A DNA stretch of 64,000 nt, from contig JBFONU010000001.1 of NCBI GenBank assembly GCA_040779345.1, positions 1 through 64,000 of the forward strand. The letters are read 5' to 3'. Both the position numbers and the translations under genes were made by a program. Below the pieces are notes generated by a model. That model did no database searches, had not been told where the DNA came from, and saw only the letters and a list, made by a program, of their open reading frames with translations. Positions 33,549 through 43,604 of this stretch are shown piece after piece. The DNA comes from Thalassotalea_H sp040779345 (GTDB lineage Bacteria > Pseudomonadota > Gammaproteobacteria > Enterobacterales > Alteromonadaceae). Position 1 is the stretch's first letter, and every line of letters starts with the position of its first letter.

Positions 33549-34466
33549 TCAATTTTTCAATATTGAAGCGAGCGGGGCAAGTTGTATTTCAGCATGAAAT
33601 AGTATTTCTTGGGTTGATAAAACACAGGTGCATTGATGTGTTTCATATTCTGCCCCTTTTTCTCCTGACTTTTTGGGCTGGCTTACTAAAATATTCAACG
33701 CATGATTACTTTTTAGCGTTTTTAAGACGTTTTTATCAATGGAAAGTTTATGAGAAGTATAAATCATCGGCTCTTTTATTAAGTCTTGTCCGACAGCTTG
33801 CGCGCGCTCTAATAAAGCCGATGATAATAAGCTAAGAGGATACATTTCAGGAAAGCTCACTTTATCATCAAACTCATCGATATATTTGGCTTGTTCGGCA
33901 AAAGAGCTAGTTAAAAAGTTTTTAGCGTTGCCTACTATCATATATTTACGCTTTAAGAAGTATTGCTCTGAAGTGATAAAGCTTCGATCTTTGCCATTGA
34001 TGATTTCAGAAAAGTCAGGAAGTGTCTTAATGCCTTTTACAATGTGACAACTGGTCTGGCGTTTATAGCCAAGTAATACGGTTTTTCCATTAGCTTTTAA
34101 GACAATGCGGTTAGAGAAACATTCAGCGCCACTAATTTCAGAAAGGCGACCATCGCGAACGACTAAAGCAATACTATCACCGGGTTTAACGGTACCAGCA
34201 AAATTGATTTCATATTCACTAAAGTTAAGAGGCTGATTACTGACGATAGCGTTTTTAGTGTTCGCTAATTGTTGTTCATAGTTTTTAGGGGAGCAATTTA
34301 TTTGGTCTTCGACAAAACAACCTAATTGAAAACCTAAAGCAACGGCTCCTTGAAAAGGGTTCTCTTTTATTTTATGCCAACGATTTTTATCGTGGAAAAG
34401 GTTAAAGTCATCGGTAGAGTTTCTTGCTGCTTCGATATGCATCTGACTAATGATATATTCAGACAT
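33549..34466 (-). CDS. MaoC-like hot-dog fold protein
   Basis: 305 aa. The N-terminal segment NSTDDFNLFHDKNRWHKI followed by a buried GAVALGFQLGCF resembles the hydratase motif of MaoC-type dehydratases, and the length suggests a double hot-dog. NFAGTVKPGDSIALVV fits the beta-sheet of that fold. It may act on an acyl thioester; the exact reaction is unknown. Stands alone between the lipase and PEP-CTERM genes. Confidence 0.6.
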   Translation of the reverse strand: MSEYIISQMHIEAARNSTDDFNLFHDKNRWHKIKENPFQGAVALGFQLGCFVEDQINCSPKNYEQQLANTKNAIVSNQPLNFSEYEINFAGTVKPGDSIALVVRDGRLSEISGAECFSNRIVLKANGKTVLLGYKRQTSCHIVKGIKTLPDFSEIINGKDRSFITSEQYFLKRKYMIVGNAKNFLTSSFAEQAKYIDEFDDKVSFPEMYPLSLLSSALLERAQAVGQDLIKEPMIYTSHKLSIDKNVLKTLKSNHALNILVSQPKKSGEKGAEYETHQCTCVLSTQEILFHAEIQLAPLASILKN

Positions 34467-34735
34467 GATGTTTCCTATTTTTAATCGCGAGACTTTATCA
34501 CATTGGTTTTTATTAACTTGCCAATAATATGTTTTTTAAATTGCTTTTGCACTTAATCCCCGTTTATTTCCCTAGGTTAAAGAGAAATTATATCAAGATA
34601 ACAGCTACTTATTTCATGTGCTCGGGGTAATAGTACCTTGGTATAAAAATTTCAACCCTTACTTACTCTGGCTAGGAATCAGAAACTTCTTATATTACAA
34701 TGTATTAATATAGATAACTAATTCGATAGGCTTAT

Positions 34736-34763
34736 TAAAAAAGGAGCCCAAGGGCTCCTTTTT
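34736..34763 (-). terminator. Terminator of the choice-of-anchor A gene
   Basis: GGAGCCC and GGGCTCC form a compact stem with flanking A- and T-runs; it can work in both directions. The gene ending just to its right is on the minus strand. Confidence 0.88.
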
Positions 34764-34795
34764 AAAAAGGGTAGTAAACTTACAACAGTTAACTG

Positions 34796-35866
34796 CTAAG
34801 CTCGGCAAGTATTAAAAGTAACGACTTCTTGCGTTGTTTTAGTGCTTTTTCTTCTCACCAACATAATAGCAAGTGCGATTAAAAAACTAAGATACGTTGC
34901 AGGCTCAGGTACTGGTGTCGTTGAGCCAACAGGATCAAATGGGTTATAATTTATTTGCATATTGCCTTCCCATGATTGACCAATAACTTGTCCCCAAATA
35001 ACTGAGCTATTTGCTTTTATATCCGCTGTTGGTGCCAAAATACTACCGTATAGGTCGGTATTTAGGTTTAACTGACTTGCGCCATTAAAGTTATACAATA
35101 CTTGCACTGGCGGTTTATTATTTGCGGTGCCTTTATTGTAGTAAGCACTGAGCGGGTCATTACCATTTAAAAAAATGTTAGATTGAGTAAAGTCAACGAC
35201 TGTGCCATTACTATTGGTGATATTAAATACTACGGTAGCATCGGCAGCCATGCCTGTGGTATCTAAATGCCAATCAGTTCTTAATCCACCCCATTGTGTG
35301 CGAAGTTGATCTTGGCTAACGTTAAAGACATAAATATTATCGCTAGGGACATTGTTTGGATCTGCTTTAAAATCAAGCTTCCAACCGGCTGAAGCATCTG
35401 CATTGACGGCTGTACGTTGACTTAACTGGTTTGATAAATTTTCTAGATGTGCAAAGGCGTTGTCAAAATCAACAGGTAAATTATTACTATTTTCTGTTAA
35501 TGTGCCAATATCACTCGGTCCGCCATTAAGTGTGCCACCAAGGACAACATCACCTAAAACTGGGTTAGGCAGCGTTGATGAGCGATAGACATTTAAGTTA
35601 CCAGGACCTGTTTTATTGATATCTCCGCCAACGACAAGACTTGGACCAGACCCCATACCAAAATCATTAATCTTGGTACCAATATCATACCCACCATCAA
35701 TAGTTAAGTTACCACCCACGGCAACTCGACCTTCAACGTCAGATGAAGTGACCTTGTAATTTCCTTTTACAAACGCATTATATTTACTCGCATCACCTAA
35801 ATTGATGGAGTCGGCATAAGCCTGCAGGCTAAACAATAGGCTTGCAATAAAAGCTATCTTACGCAT
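34796..35866 (-). CDS. Choice-of-anchor A family protein with PEP-CTERM sorting signal
   Basis: 356 aa. A signal peptide (KIAFIASLLFSLQAYA) precedes a beta-rich choice-of-anchor A domain (DASKYNAFVKGNYKVTSSDV; LYGSILAPTADIKA) and a C-terminal PEP-CTERM signal: VPEP, a hydrophobic helix and a basic end (VRRKS). Such proteins are cut at the tripartite signal by an exosortase and released to the surface or biofilm matrix. The exosortase is not in this window. Confidence 0.9.
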   Translation of the reverse strand: MRKIAFIASLLFSLQAYADSINLGDASKYNAFVKGNYKVTSSDVEGRVAVGGNLTIDGGYDIGTKINDFGMGSGPSLVVGGDINKTGPGNLNVYRSSTLPNPVLGDVVLGGTLNGGPSDIGTLTENSNNLPVDFDNAFAHLENLSNQLSQRTAVNADASAGWKLDFKADPNNVPSDNIYVFNVSQDQLRTQWGGLRTDWHLDTTGMAADATVVFNITNSNGTVVDFTQSNIFLNGNDPLSAYYNKGTANNKPPVQVLYNFNGASQLNLNTDLYGSILAPTADIKANSSVIWGQVIGQSWEGNMQINYNPFDPVGSTTPVPEPATYLSFLIALAIMLVRRKSTKTTQEVVTFNTCRA

Positions 35867-35995
35867 CAGTTTCCCTTATTTAATTATTGAACCACAAATT
35901 ATGATGCGCATAATAACATCTTTATAACAAAAAAGACACCGCTGTCATTTTGTTTATTTAACAAACACTTCGCTATTATTTACTTATTATTAAGT

Positions 35996-38746
35996 TTATT
36001 GTTGGCCATCAATAAGCTTGTTGATTTCTGCCTTTAAGTTATGTGAACTGTTAAGTTCCATCGCTTTATCTAGCGTAAGTTGTGCTAGCTCTATACGATT
36101 CAGCTTAGCTAAAGTATAGGCTAGGTGATAATGATAATTGGCATTAGTGATATCGCGAGCCGTTGCCTCTCGAAGATAACTTAAACCTTGTTGAAATTGA
36201 TTGTTTTTAACATGTGCCCAACCTAACGTATCGTTTATTGCCGCTAAATTAGGTAATAGTTCATAGGCTTTTTGAGCATATGATAGCGCTAAGTTGATAT
36301 CACTATTGAGGTAATAGTTGGATAAATTATTTAAAAAAATTGGATGTTGGTTCAGGTCTGGGTATTGCAATAAAGTATTTATAGCTAAATTAATATCGGC
36401 AGTTTGAATACTTAGTTCACTTAACTGGCTGACTGCCCATGTGTCTAATGGATTGAGTTGTAACCAAGACTTAAGGAGTTGTTTGGTGTTATCAGGTTGT
36501 GCTTGTTTCATATATTGCTGTGCCAATAATTGCATATGACGGCGGTTGTTACTCTGGGAGAACAATTTCTCTAAACTATCAGTGGCTTTATAAGTATCTT
36601 CCTGTGCGATATATAAATAAGCCTGCAGCTCTTGCCAAGCGATAGCTGTTTTATTGTTAGAGAGGTGCAATGTGATTAATTGCTCAGCCTTTTTTATCTC
36701 GTCAGTTGCTAACGCTAACCGTGCTAATAAATAGGGATTAGTTTGGTGATTCGTCAGTTCAGTCAGTCTTGAGATTGTTTTTTTAGCCGATAAAACATCT
36801 TGAATATCGAGCTGCAACATCGCAATTCGTTCTAATTTTAGCGGGGCGTCATAGGCTAAACCAAAGAGAATTTTTAATGTTTTTTCAGCATGCTTAGGTT
36901 TTTGTTGTTTGATTTGCAGCTTGCTTTTGGCAAGCAATAGTTGTTGATCAAAAGACAGATATTTTTCTAGTAGGGTTAAAGAATGCTGCGCTAAATCAAG
37001 TTGATTATTTTGGATATATAACGCCAGTAAAATACGTTGCACGGCTATATAGTCAGGATGTTCTTGTTTAATATTGCTTAATAAAGTGATAGCCAACTTT
37101 TCTCGACTGTCTTTTATGGCAAGGTCTGCATATAGCTGTAACACCATAGCATCATTGGGGTTAGCGTCTAAAATCGTTTGATAATATTTTTCCGCATCTC
37201 CGAGGTGTTTATTATTTAATGAAATGCCAGCTAAAGCGAGCAGTGCAGGTTTAAATTCTGGTTGTAAGGTAAGGGCCAAATTGAAAAAACTTTTAGCATC
37301 ACTTTCTCTGCCTAATTGAAGAGAAAGCTCCCCCGCCAGTTGCAATACTTCTAGTTTATTCGGGTCTTTATCTAATAGTTGTTGAGTAGTATTTAGAGCC
37401 TTTTCTATTTGCTCTGTTTGCAGTTGTAAATACCCGAGTAAGGTTTGATTAACAAGACTCTCGCCCGACTCTTCTAATAATGTGATTGCTTGGCTGATTT
37501 GATTTGTTGCCAGTAAAGCCCCGATATATTGATTTCTAATGACCGTATTGTCCTGAAATAAATTATAGGCTTGATGAATGGTGTTAAAATATTGTTCAAA
37601 TTCACCTTGGCGTTGGTAAATATGCGCGCTGAGTAAAAACAGATCGGGATTGTTTTTGCTGCTGGCTAAGGCTTTTTCAACGTGAATTTTTGCCGAATTG
37701 ATATTGTTCGCTTTTAACTCTATTGTCGCTAAGTGTCTTCTCGCTAAGCTACTTTCGCCATATAAACTAATGTATTCGATAAACTTTTGTCTTGCTTGAT
37801 TAAAATTTTCATTAAACATATCAACACTGGCTGAAAGTAATAAGACACTTTTATCTTTGCGTTTATTATCATCTAAGCTTAAAAGTTGCTGTTGAATTTC
37901 GCGTAATATCGGGCGCGACTTTTTCTGCTCCCCTTGTAACGTAACAATGGAAGCGTGTAAGAGTTTTGTGTAAGGGTCATTGGGATATTTTGTTCTTAAC
38001 ATCACTGTCAACGCGAGTGCTTCTGATAATTTATTTAATTCTAGAAGTACGTGAGCTTTGCCAAATAGTGCTTGTTGGTTATCAGTTTCTAAGGTGAGGA
38101 TCTTTGAATAAATCGCTAAAGCCTGTTCAAACGAGTCATTTTTTTTGTAGAGTTCGGCTTTAAGCATTAGCGCGGGAGTGTAACTAGCGTTAATCATCAA
38201 TGCTTTATCAACATAGGAGTGTGTTTTTTTTGTCTGCGCCTGTAGATAATACAGATCGGCTAATTGAGTATAAATTTGCTCATCTTCGCCGTGAGTTTGT
38301 AGATAGATTAAATAGGACTTTTCAGCTTCACTGTATCGTGCCAGCGCTTTGTAACTTTTACCCCGAACAAGTTGATAATCGGCCAATGTAGCAAGTTGAG
38401 GCGATTTTTCAAGCAAAGATAAAGCTTCTTCGTGTTTACCTAATAAGGTTTTTGTTTTTGCTAAAGGTATTATGACGGTTTGATGATCGGCATATAAATC
38501 TAAGGCAATAGTGAGTTCTTTTTCAGCAGAAGAAAACTGGCCTTTATTGAGTAAAATTTCACCGAGCAAAAGTCTCGCCGGTAAATATTGACCGTTTTGC
38601 TGGATACTGTTTTTAACTTCTATTTCAGCAGCGTTATAATTTTGTTGTTGGAACAATAATAGTGCTTTTTCATAATCGCTAGTTCCTTGTTGAGAAAAGC
38701 AACTCACCGAAATAAAGAGTAATATAAAAGCTAAATAGATGTTCAT
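35996..38746 (-). CDS. PEP-CTERM system TPR-repeat protein (PrsT-like)
   Basis: 916 aa. A signal sequence with a weak lipobox (LFISVSC) is followed by some twenty tetratricopeptide repeats through the whole length (YEKALLLFQQQNYNAAEIEV; PALLALAGISLNNKHLGDAE). This matches the large TPR lipoproteins (PrsT) encoded with PEP-CTERM/exosortase systems and thought to work in exopolysaccharide-linked export. It lies 130 bp upstream of the PEP-CTERM gene on the same strand, supporting a shared role. Confidence 0.85.
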   Translation of the reverse strand: MNIYLAFILLFISVSCFSQQGTSDYEKALLLFQQQNYNAAEIEVKNSIQQNGQYLPARLLLGEILLNKGQFSSAEKELTIALDLYADHQTVIIPLAKTKTLLGKHEEALSLLEKSPQLATLADYQLVRGKSYKALARYSEAEKSYLIYLQTHGEDEQIYTQLADLYYLQAQTKKTHSYVDKALMINASYTPALMLKAELYKKNDSFEQALAIYSKILTLETDNQQALFGKAHVLLELNKLSEALALTVMLRTKYPNDPYTKLLHASIVTLQGEQKKSRPILREIQQQLLSLDDNKRKDKSVLLLSASVDMFNENFNQARQKFIEYISLYGESSLARRHLATIELKANNINSAKIHVEKALASSKNNPDLFLLSAHIYQRQGEFEQYFNTIHQAYNLFQDNTVIRNQYIGALLATNQISQAITLLEESGESLVNQTLLGYLQLQTEQIEKALNTTQQLLDKDPNKLEVLQLAGELSLQLGRESDAKSFFNLALTLQPEFKPALLALAGISLNNKHLGDAEKYYQTILDANPNDAMVLQLYADLAIKDSREKLAITLLSNIKQEHPDYIAVQRILLALYIQNNQLDLAQHSLTLLEKYLSFDQQLLLAKSKLQIKQQKPKHAEKTLKILFGLAYDAPLKLERIAMLQLDIQDVLSAKKTISRLTELTNHQTNPYLLARLALATDEIKKAEQLITLHLSNNKTAIAWQELQAYLYIAQEDTYKATDSLEKLFSQSNNRRHMQLLAQQYMKQAQPDNTKQLLKSWLQLNPLDTWAVSQLSELSIQTADINLAINTLLQYPDLNQHPIFLNNLSNYYLNSDINLALSYAQKAYELLPNLAAINDTLGWAHVKNNQFQQGLSYLREATARDITNANYHYHLAYTLAKLNRIELAQLTLDKAMELNSSHNLKAEINKLIDGQQ

Positions 38747-39277
38747 AACGTCGCTGAATCAAAGAAGTAATATTTTATTCTAAAAGATCTAACAATGATA
38801 AAATAGTTATCTTGATGAATAATTTCTTATTTTTACAACATAATATTAACAAAACACAGGTTGAATATGTATTAATTCTTTATGCTGCTTATAAGTTTTT
38901 CTGGTGTTTTACTGAAATCACTGCATTTTAGAAATTCACTTGGAAGAGCCCATTAAGAATACGGTAGAATGCGCGATTAACAAGTCATGATTTCAAAAGG
39001 CAAGTTTGCATAGCGTCTTTAGCTGTACAAATTTTAGGGTGACTATGGCGCGGCTATTATAACGTTGGTAGTTCGTTGGGTTTAATGCAAAAGAATATTG
39101 AGAAAGCGCTGGGTAAGATATTTATTCTATAATAATAGCAATACAGGTCACATTGAGTCTGTGACAACTATAGTGGTGTGATAATTTATGATGAGCGTTA
39201 ACAATTTAATACATTAATATTGCTCGTTATCCGGTCTAATAGTTACGTGTATTTAAAAGCTAAAAAAGGAAAGAGAA
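38747..39277. other. Intergenic region, no gene recognised
   Basis: About 530 bp between divergent genes. Short A+T-rich tracts near both ends could hold promoters. The last bases before 39278 include an AAAGGAAAGAG ribosome binding site for the next gene. Nothing else could be supported. Confidence 0.4.
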
Positions 39278-39763
39278 ATGAACAAATTTATTGTATTACT
39301 AACTATGATGACATTAGGGTTATTTGCTTCTGTTTCAATGGCAGCGACAACTGAAGTCAAGTGGGAAAATCCGGATGATTATCGTGATGTTGACGCAGGT
39401 GAAGGGCATCGAGCGAAGTTTAAGGCGAGAGTCTTTGCTGATTTTGAAAAACACTTTACCATGCTGGCTAAAAAGCTGCCTGAAGGGCAAACGTTAAAAA
39501 TAAAGGTCACCGATGTCGACTTAGCGGGTGATGTGCATCAAAGTATGCGCCGGATCCGTATTGTCAAAGACTTGTTTTTTCCAAGAATGACGTTTTCATA
39601 CCAAGTGGTTGATGCTGATAACCGTGAAGTGAGTGCAGGTAATGTTGAACTCAAAGATATGAACTTTATGATGGGGGGAACGGGTCTTCGTTATAATCAA
39701 GATAATTTAGGCTATGAAAAAAGAATGCTAGATAAATGGTTTAGAGAAACTTTTTTAAAATAG
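39278..39763 (+). CDS. DUF3016 family exported protein
   Basis: 161 aa. A signal peptide ending VSMAA precedes a DUF3016 domain (VKWENPDDYRDVDAGEGHRAK; DVDLAGDV; YEKRMLDKWF). It is probably a periplasmic protein of about 15 kDa; function unknown. It is monocistronic with its own terminator, and a strong ribosome site (AAAGGAAAGAG) precedes the ATG. Confidence 0.9.
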   Translation: MNKFIVLLTMMTLGLFASVSMAATTEVKWENPDDYRDVDAGEGHRAKFKARVFADFEKHFTMLAKKLPEGQTLKIKVTDVDLAGDVHQSMRRIRIVKDLFFPRMTFSYQVVDADNREVSAGNVELKDMNFMMGGTGLRYNQDNLGYEKRMLDKWFRETFLK

Positions 39764-39780
39764 CTTATTAAAAAAATGCT

Positions 39781-39811
39781 AAAAGCCGAAACCACAGTTT
39801 CGGCTTTTTTT
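39781..39811. terminator. Bidirectional terminator
   Basis: AAAAGCCGAAAC and GTTTCGGCTTTT form a strong stem between convergent genes (DUF3016 and DUF4382), with A- and T-runs on both sides. Confidence 0.9.
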
Positions 39812-39826
39812 ATTCATGAAAAGGCG

Positions 39827-40846
39827 TTAATCACTGATAGGAAAGTTTTGGTTAGTCGTTTCATTTCCTTCCACTTCAATTTCAATTATTTCACTCGCGG
39901 GATTAGGGACGATAATTTCATCATAAAAGTCTGGGTCATCACCATTTTCAGAGGTATTACAAGCATAAGCTAGCGTATATTCACCAGTAGGAACAAAACC
40001 AAACTCGTAAGTATAATTATTGGTATCAATATCTAATGTAGGTGTTACTGCATCAAATGGCGAAATAGCGCTATCTGGGGCACCGTTATCTGTATTTTCA
40101 CTATCGAATGTATCAGCAAGTAAACTCATGTCGAGATCGGTTCCTTGATAAAGATAAATTAAATGTGTGCCTGCCATACAGTTAATATCGGTATTGATCG
40201 CATCGAGATCGACATTACCCGCAATAATGCCTGTTTCATCGTTATTAACGATACGGACGCCAGTAGGTTTTAAGTTATATTCTTCTTTTCCTGGCTTGTA
40301 TGTCATCGACTTTCGTAGATTAAACTCAACCGTAAACTGCTGATTTTCACTATCGCCAGTAATTGCTATACCGCCAAGTTTTAAATTATCACTTGGCACT
40401 TTTATTGACTTAATTGAACCATCAAGTTCCGTTACATAAGACAATGTCGAGTCTTCATCTAATACATTAATAATCACTTGATTGTAATTGTCGATAGGAA
40501 TTGTGGCATTTTCTAATATATTGAACTGCGCACTCCCTTGAAACTGCAATAAATCAAGCATTACTGTTTCAGCATCGACAATACCTTCGCTTTCATTTGA
40601 AAAAGTATCAAAAACAACGTCATCTCCATCACGAGTAAAAGTAATACTTTCGATGGTTATAACCACCTCATCGGCATTATCAACAGGGGCATCAGAAATG
40701 CCAAGGGTAAACGTAGTATCTGTAATAGCCGCCGGAGGGGTTGTATTTGGAGCCTCAGTTGAAGAATCACTGCCTCCACATGAGATAAGAAAGCAGGACA
40801 AAAAACTGATCGAAAAAAATCGTGTCGCGTAAAACATATATCGCAC
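39827..40846 (-). CDS. DUF4382 domain lipoprotein
   Basis: 339 aa. The lipoprotein signal ends at FLISCGG. A DUF4382 domain follows (LGISDAPVDNADEVVITIE; VMLDLLQFQGS; YKPGKEEYNLKPTGVRIV), then an acidic C-terminal beta domain with two Cys. It is likely an outer-membrane or surface lipoprotein. Function unknown. Monocistronic. Confidence 0.9.
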   Translation of the reverse strand: MRYMFYATRFFSISFLSCFLISCGGSDSSTEAPNTTPPAAITDTTFTLGISDAPVDNADEVVITIESITFTRDGDDVVFDTFSNESEGIVDAETVMLDLLQFQGSAQFNILENATIPIDNYNQVIINVLDEDSTLSYVTELDGSIKSIKVPSDNLKLGGIAITGDSENQQFTVEFNLRKSMTYKPGKEEYNLKPTGVRIVNNDETGIIAGNVDLDAINTDINCMAGTHLIYLYQGTDLDMSLLADTFDSENTDNGAPDSAISPFDAVTPTLDIDTNNYTYEFGFVPTGEYTLAYACNTSENGDDPDFYDEIIVPNPASEIIEIEVEGNETTNQNFPISD

Positions 40847-40931
40847 CTTAATTTAATTTAATTAGACGTATTATAGCTGATCCTTATCTTGATGAAGGAT
40901 CAACTTATTATTAAAACTGGTACTTTAATGA

Positions 40932-41237
40932 TTAATGGCTATAGCTTTGTTCAAAATTGCCGAGTACGGTAAACAGTTGTTCTATTTTTTTGACCATCGC
41001 AATTAACGTGGCTTGGTCGGAGGTTTTTTGCCAAAAAACTAAATCATTTGCCACTTCCTCAACATACGGTTGAAAAGTGTTGGCAGTACAATTAAATCCG
41101 GCATCCTTTTTAAAAATGGCTTCAAAACTGGCTTGTTTTTTTTCACGCAAATCACTTAACGTCGCATCAGCAGAAAGAGATTTTTTTAAGATAATAGAGA
41201 CGTTTTCTACTAATTGTTGGCTAACGGTAGCAGTCAT
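40932..41237 (-). CDS. Small helical hypothetical protein next to epmB
   Basis: 101 aa, no signal peptide, largely alpha-helical (SQQLVENVSIILKKSLSADA; LIAMVKKIEQLFTVLGNF). It is encoded 39 bp after epmB on the same strand, so it is probably cotranscribed. I do not recognise a family. A role with EF-P modification would be guesswork. Confidence 0.65.
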   Translation of the reverse strand: MTATVSQQLVENVSIILKKSLSADATLSDLREKKQASFEAIFKKDAGFNCTANTFQPYVEEVANDLVFWQKTSDQATLIAMVKKIEQLFTVLGNFEQSYSH

Positions 41238-41276
41238 AATGTTAAGGCACTCATTTAAATATTTTCAATTCGAGTA

Positions 41277-42305
41277 TTATGTCAAATTGAACGGGGTTTT
41301 GTTAGCCTCTCCGGCAATTTCTCTGACAACTTTTGGCATTAAAAAACCCGGAAGTTTCGCCATCATGTCTCGTACAATGTTCTTGGCTGCTTGTTCGTCA
41401 ATATGAAAGTGGGCAACGCCTTGGACCTTATCAAACAAATGTAAGTAATAAGGTAAAATACCCTCATCAAACAATTTTTCACTGAGCTGGCATAAAACAT
41501 CAGCATTATCGTTAACGCCTTTAAGCAAAACACTTTGATTAAACAAAGGGATACGCGCCTCTCTTAATGGCGCTATGGCGTTAGTAACGTGCTGGTCAAT
41601 CTCATTCTCATGATTGATGTGAAAAACAATCGTCGGTTTTAAACGAGTATTTTTAAGTAGTTCAACGAGTTTATCTGTGATGCGTTGTGGAATTACGATC
41701 GCCATACGCGAATGAATTCTTAAACGTTTAATATGTGGAATTTTTTCTAATTGTTCAATTAACCAACTTAAATGTTCATCGCTTGCCATTAATGGGTCGC
41801 CACCACTAAAAATGACTTCGTTAACTTCTTTATGTTGTGCCATATAAGTTAATGCCGCTTGCCAGCGCTGTTTATTGGGGCTGTTATCTTGATAAGGGAA
41901 ATGGCGACGAAAACAATAACGACAATTAATGGCACAGCCTGATTTAACAATCATTAAGACACGATGTTTATATTTATGTAATAAACCCTCAGCAACCGTG
42001 TCGTGTTCTTCAAGTGGGTCGTTAGAAAAACCGTCGGTGACAACAAATTCTTGAGACAGTGGCATAACTTGTTTTAATAACGGATCGTTAATATCGCCTT
42101 TTTTCATTCTATCAATAAATGGTTGCGGTACTCTCACTGGAAATAACTGCCGTGCTTTAAAGTGTTGCAAATAATTTTCAGGACAGATTTCTAGTGCTTG
42201 TAGGAGCTTTTGTGGATCTGTAACAACATTTGCTAATTCTTTTTGCCAAGAAGTGTGCAAATTATTGCTGATTTGGGTTATTATCTGCGGCATTTCTATT
42301 TTCAA
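41277..42305 (-). CDS. epmB: EF-P lysine 2,3-aminomutase EpmB (YjeK)
   Basis: 342 aa, full length for the EF-P-specific family. A radical SAM enzyme that converts (S)-alpha-lysine to (R)-beta-lysine for EpmA to attach to EF-P. The 4Fe-4S motif CAINCRYCFRRHFPY (CxxxCxxC) and the PLP region of lysine 2,3-aminomutases (SGGDPLMASD; VLLKGVNDN) are visible. Divergent from efp with only 36 bp between, so the two promoters overlap. Confidence 0.96.
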   Translation of the reverse strand: MKIEMPQIITQISNNLHTSWQKELANVVTDPQKLLQALEICPENYLQHFKARQLFPVRVPQPFIDRMKKGDINDPLLKQVMPLSQEFVVTDGFSNDPLEEHDTVAEGLLHKYKHRVLMIVKSGCAINCRYCFRRHFPYQDNSPNKQRWQAALTYMAQHKEVNEVIFSGGDPLMASDEHLSWLIEQLEKIPHIKRLRIHSRMAIVIPQRITDKLVELLKNTRLKPTIVFHINHENEIDQHVTNAIAPLREARIPLFNQSVLLKGVNDNADVLCQLSEKLFDEGILPYYLHLFDKVQGVAHFHIDEQAAKNIVRDMMAKLPGFLMPKVVREIAGEANKTPFNLT

Positions 42306-42341
42306 CTTTAACTCTCTGCGTTAATAAAAAGAGACATTCTT

Positions 42342-42911
42342 ATGGCGAATTACAGTACTAACCAGTTCAAAAACGGTCTTAAATTAATGATCGATGGCGA
42401 ACCATGCAACATTTTAGACAACGAAATTGTAAAACCGGGTAAAGGCCAAGCATTTAACCGTGTAAAAATCCGTAAGCTTATTTCAGGTAAAGTCCTGGAA
42501 AAAACCTTTAAATCTGGCGACTCATGTGAAGGCGCTGATGTGATGGATTCAGAGTTAGGTTACTTATATGCCGATGGCGAGTTTTGGCATTTTATGAATA
42601 ATGACACCTTTGAGCAAGTAGCTGCGGATGAAAAAGCGGTAGGCGATAATGTAAAATGGTTAGTCGAAGGTAATATTTGTACGATAACATTTTGGAATGG
42701 TAACCCAATTTCAGTTGAGCCACCTAACTTTGTTGAAATTGAAATTACTGAAACCGATCCTGGTTTAAAAGGCGATACGGCAGGAACGGGTGGCAAACCA
42801 GCTACTTTAGCTACTGGTGCAGTTATTCGCGTGCCACTATTTGTACAAATTGGTGAAGTCGTTAAAGTAGATACGCGTACAGGTGAGTACGTATCGCGCG
42901 CAAGTAAATAA
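42342..42911 (+). CDS. efp: Elongation factor P
   Basis: 189 aa. Three beta-barrel domains: KOW-like N-terminal, OB and C-terminal. It binds stalled ribosomes and promotes peptide bonds at consecutive prolines. The modified lysine is in the loop VKPGKGQAFNRVKI (Lys34), the target of EpmA/EpmB, both present in this window. Divergent from epmB and followed by a terminator. Confidence 0.98.
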   Translation: MANYSTNQFKNGLKLMIDGEPCNILDNEIVKPGKGQAFNRVKIRKLISGKVLEKTFKSGDSCEGADVMDSELGYLYADGEFWHFMNNDTFEQVAADEKAVGDNVKWLVEGNICTITFWNGNPISVEPPNFVEIEITETDPGLKGDTAGTGGKPATLATGAVIRVPLFVQIGEVVKVDTRTGEYVSRASK

Positions 42912-43036
42912 TTTTACGGGGTAAAATCTTTGATAGCTGCGCTATTGTTGTACTCGCATAAAAAACATATGCGTCGCTCATAACGCCTTGTTTAAGTCAA
43001 TTTTTCCTGCGCAAACCAGATAGTTACTTAATTTGT

Positions 43037-43064
43037 AAAGCTCACTCAATAGTGAGCTTTTTTG
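43037..43064 (+). terminator. Terminator downstream of efp
   Basis: AAAGCTCACT and AGTGAGCTTT form a 10-bp stem followed by a T-run; able to work on both strands. Confidence 0.87.
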
Positions 43065-43092
43065 TTGATGAAGAAAATTAACGTATTGATAA

Positions 43093-43392
43093 TTATCTAT
43101 AGTTAGATTTATCGTCTGGCCAGCCACTTAAAGGGAATGGATAGGTATCAGAATTAACCGTTAAAAATTCATTTATTTGGTAAATATAATTATTCAAACT
43201 TTGGCCAAATACTCTCAACCCTGTATTCGGTTTTCTGGTTAATAACAAGGAGAAAAACTGGAAGACGGCAATTATTGAAATCATAAAACGGGCAAATCCA
43301 CCGATGAAACCAAATAAGATCATAAAAAGTCCACGCATCCATACGCTAGTATTTTGCCAATTTTTTGTGCCCGTTGAATTGATCTCTCTCAT
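43093..43392 (-). CDS. DUF4389 family membrane protein
   Basis: 99 aa. Two adjacent hydrophobic helices (LFMILFGFIGGFARFMISII; FQFFSLLLT) and a conserved C-terminal end (FGQSLNNYIYQINEFLT, YPFPLSGWPDD) match DUF4389 proteins of marine gammaproteobacteria. Inner-membrane, function unknown. Monocistronic, convergent with efp. Confidence 0.85.
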   Translation of the reverse strand: MREINSTGTKNWQNTSVWMRGLFMILFGFIGGFARFMISIIAVFQFFSLLLTRKPNTGLRVFGQSLNNYIYQINEFLTVNSDTYPFPLSGWPDDKSNYR

Positions 43393-43552
43393 ATCATACC
43401 TCTTGAATATTACCTTTGCTTTTCTACTAATAGATTAAGCAAAAATAAAACCAATTATTATAATTGTTATTTTTCAATGATTTAATGGTTTTGTTTGTTT
43501 TCTTAATAACGAAATAAACCACTTGTCAGTCGATTTGACTAATAAGTCATAT

Positions 43553-43582
43553 AAAAAAACCTGCATGAAGCAGGTTTTTTAG
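43553..43582 (-). terminator. Terminator of the DPP IV-like gene
   Basis: AAAAACCTGC and GCAGGTTTTT form a stem with ATGAA loop just beyond the 3' end of the peptidase gene. Confidence 0.88.
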
Positions 43583-43604
43583 ATGTTACTTTTTTCGTTG
43601 TAAG

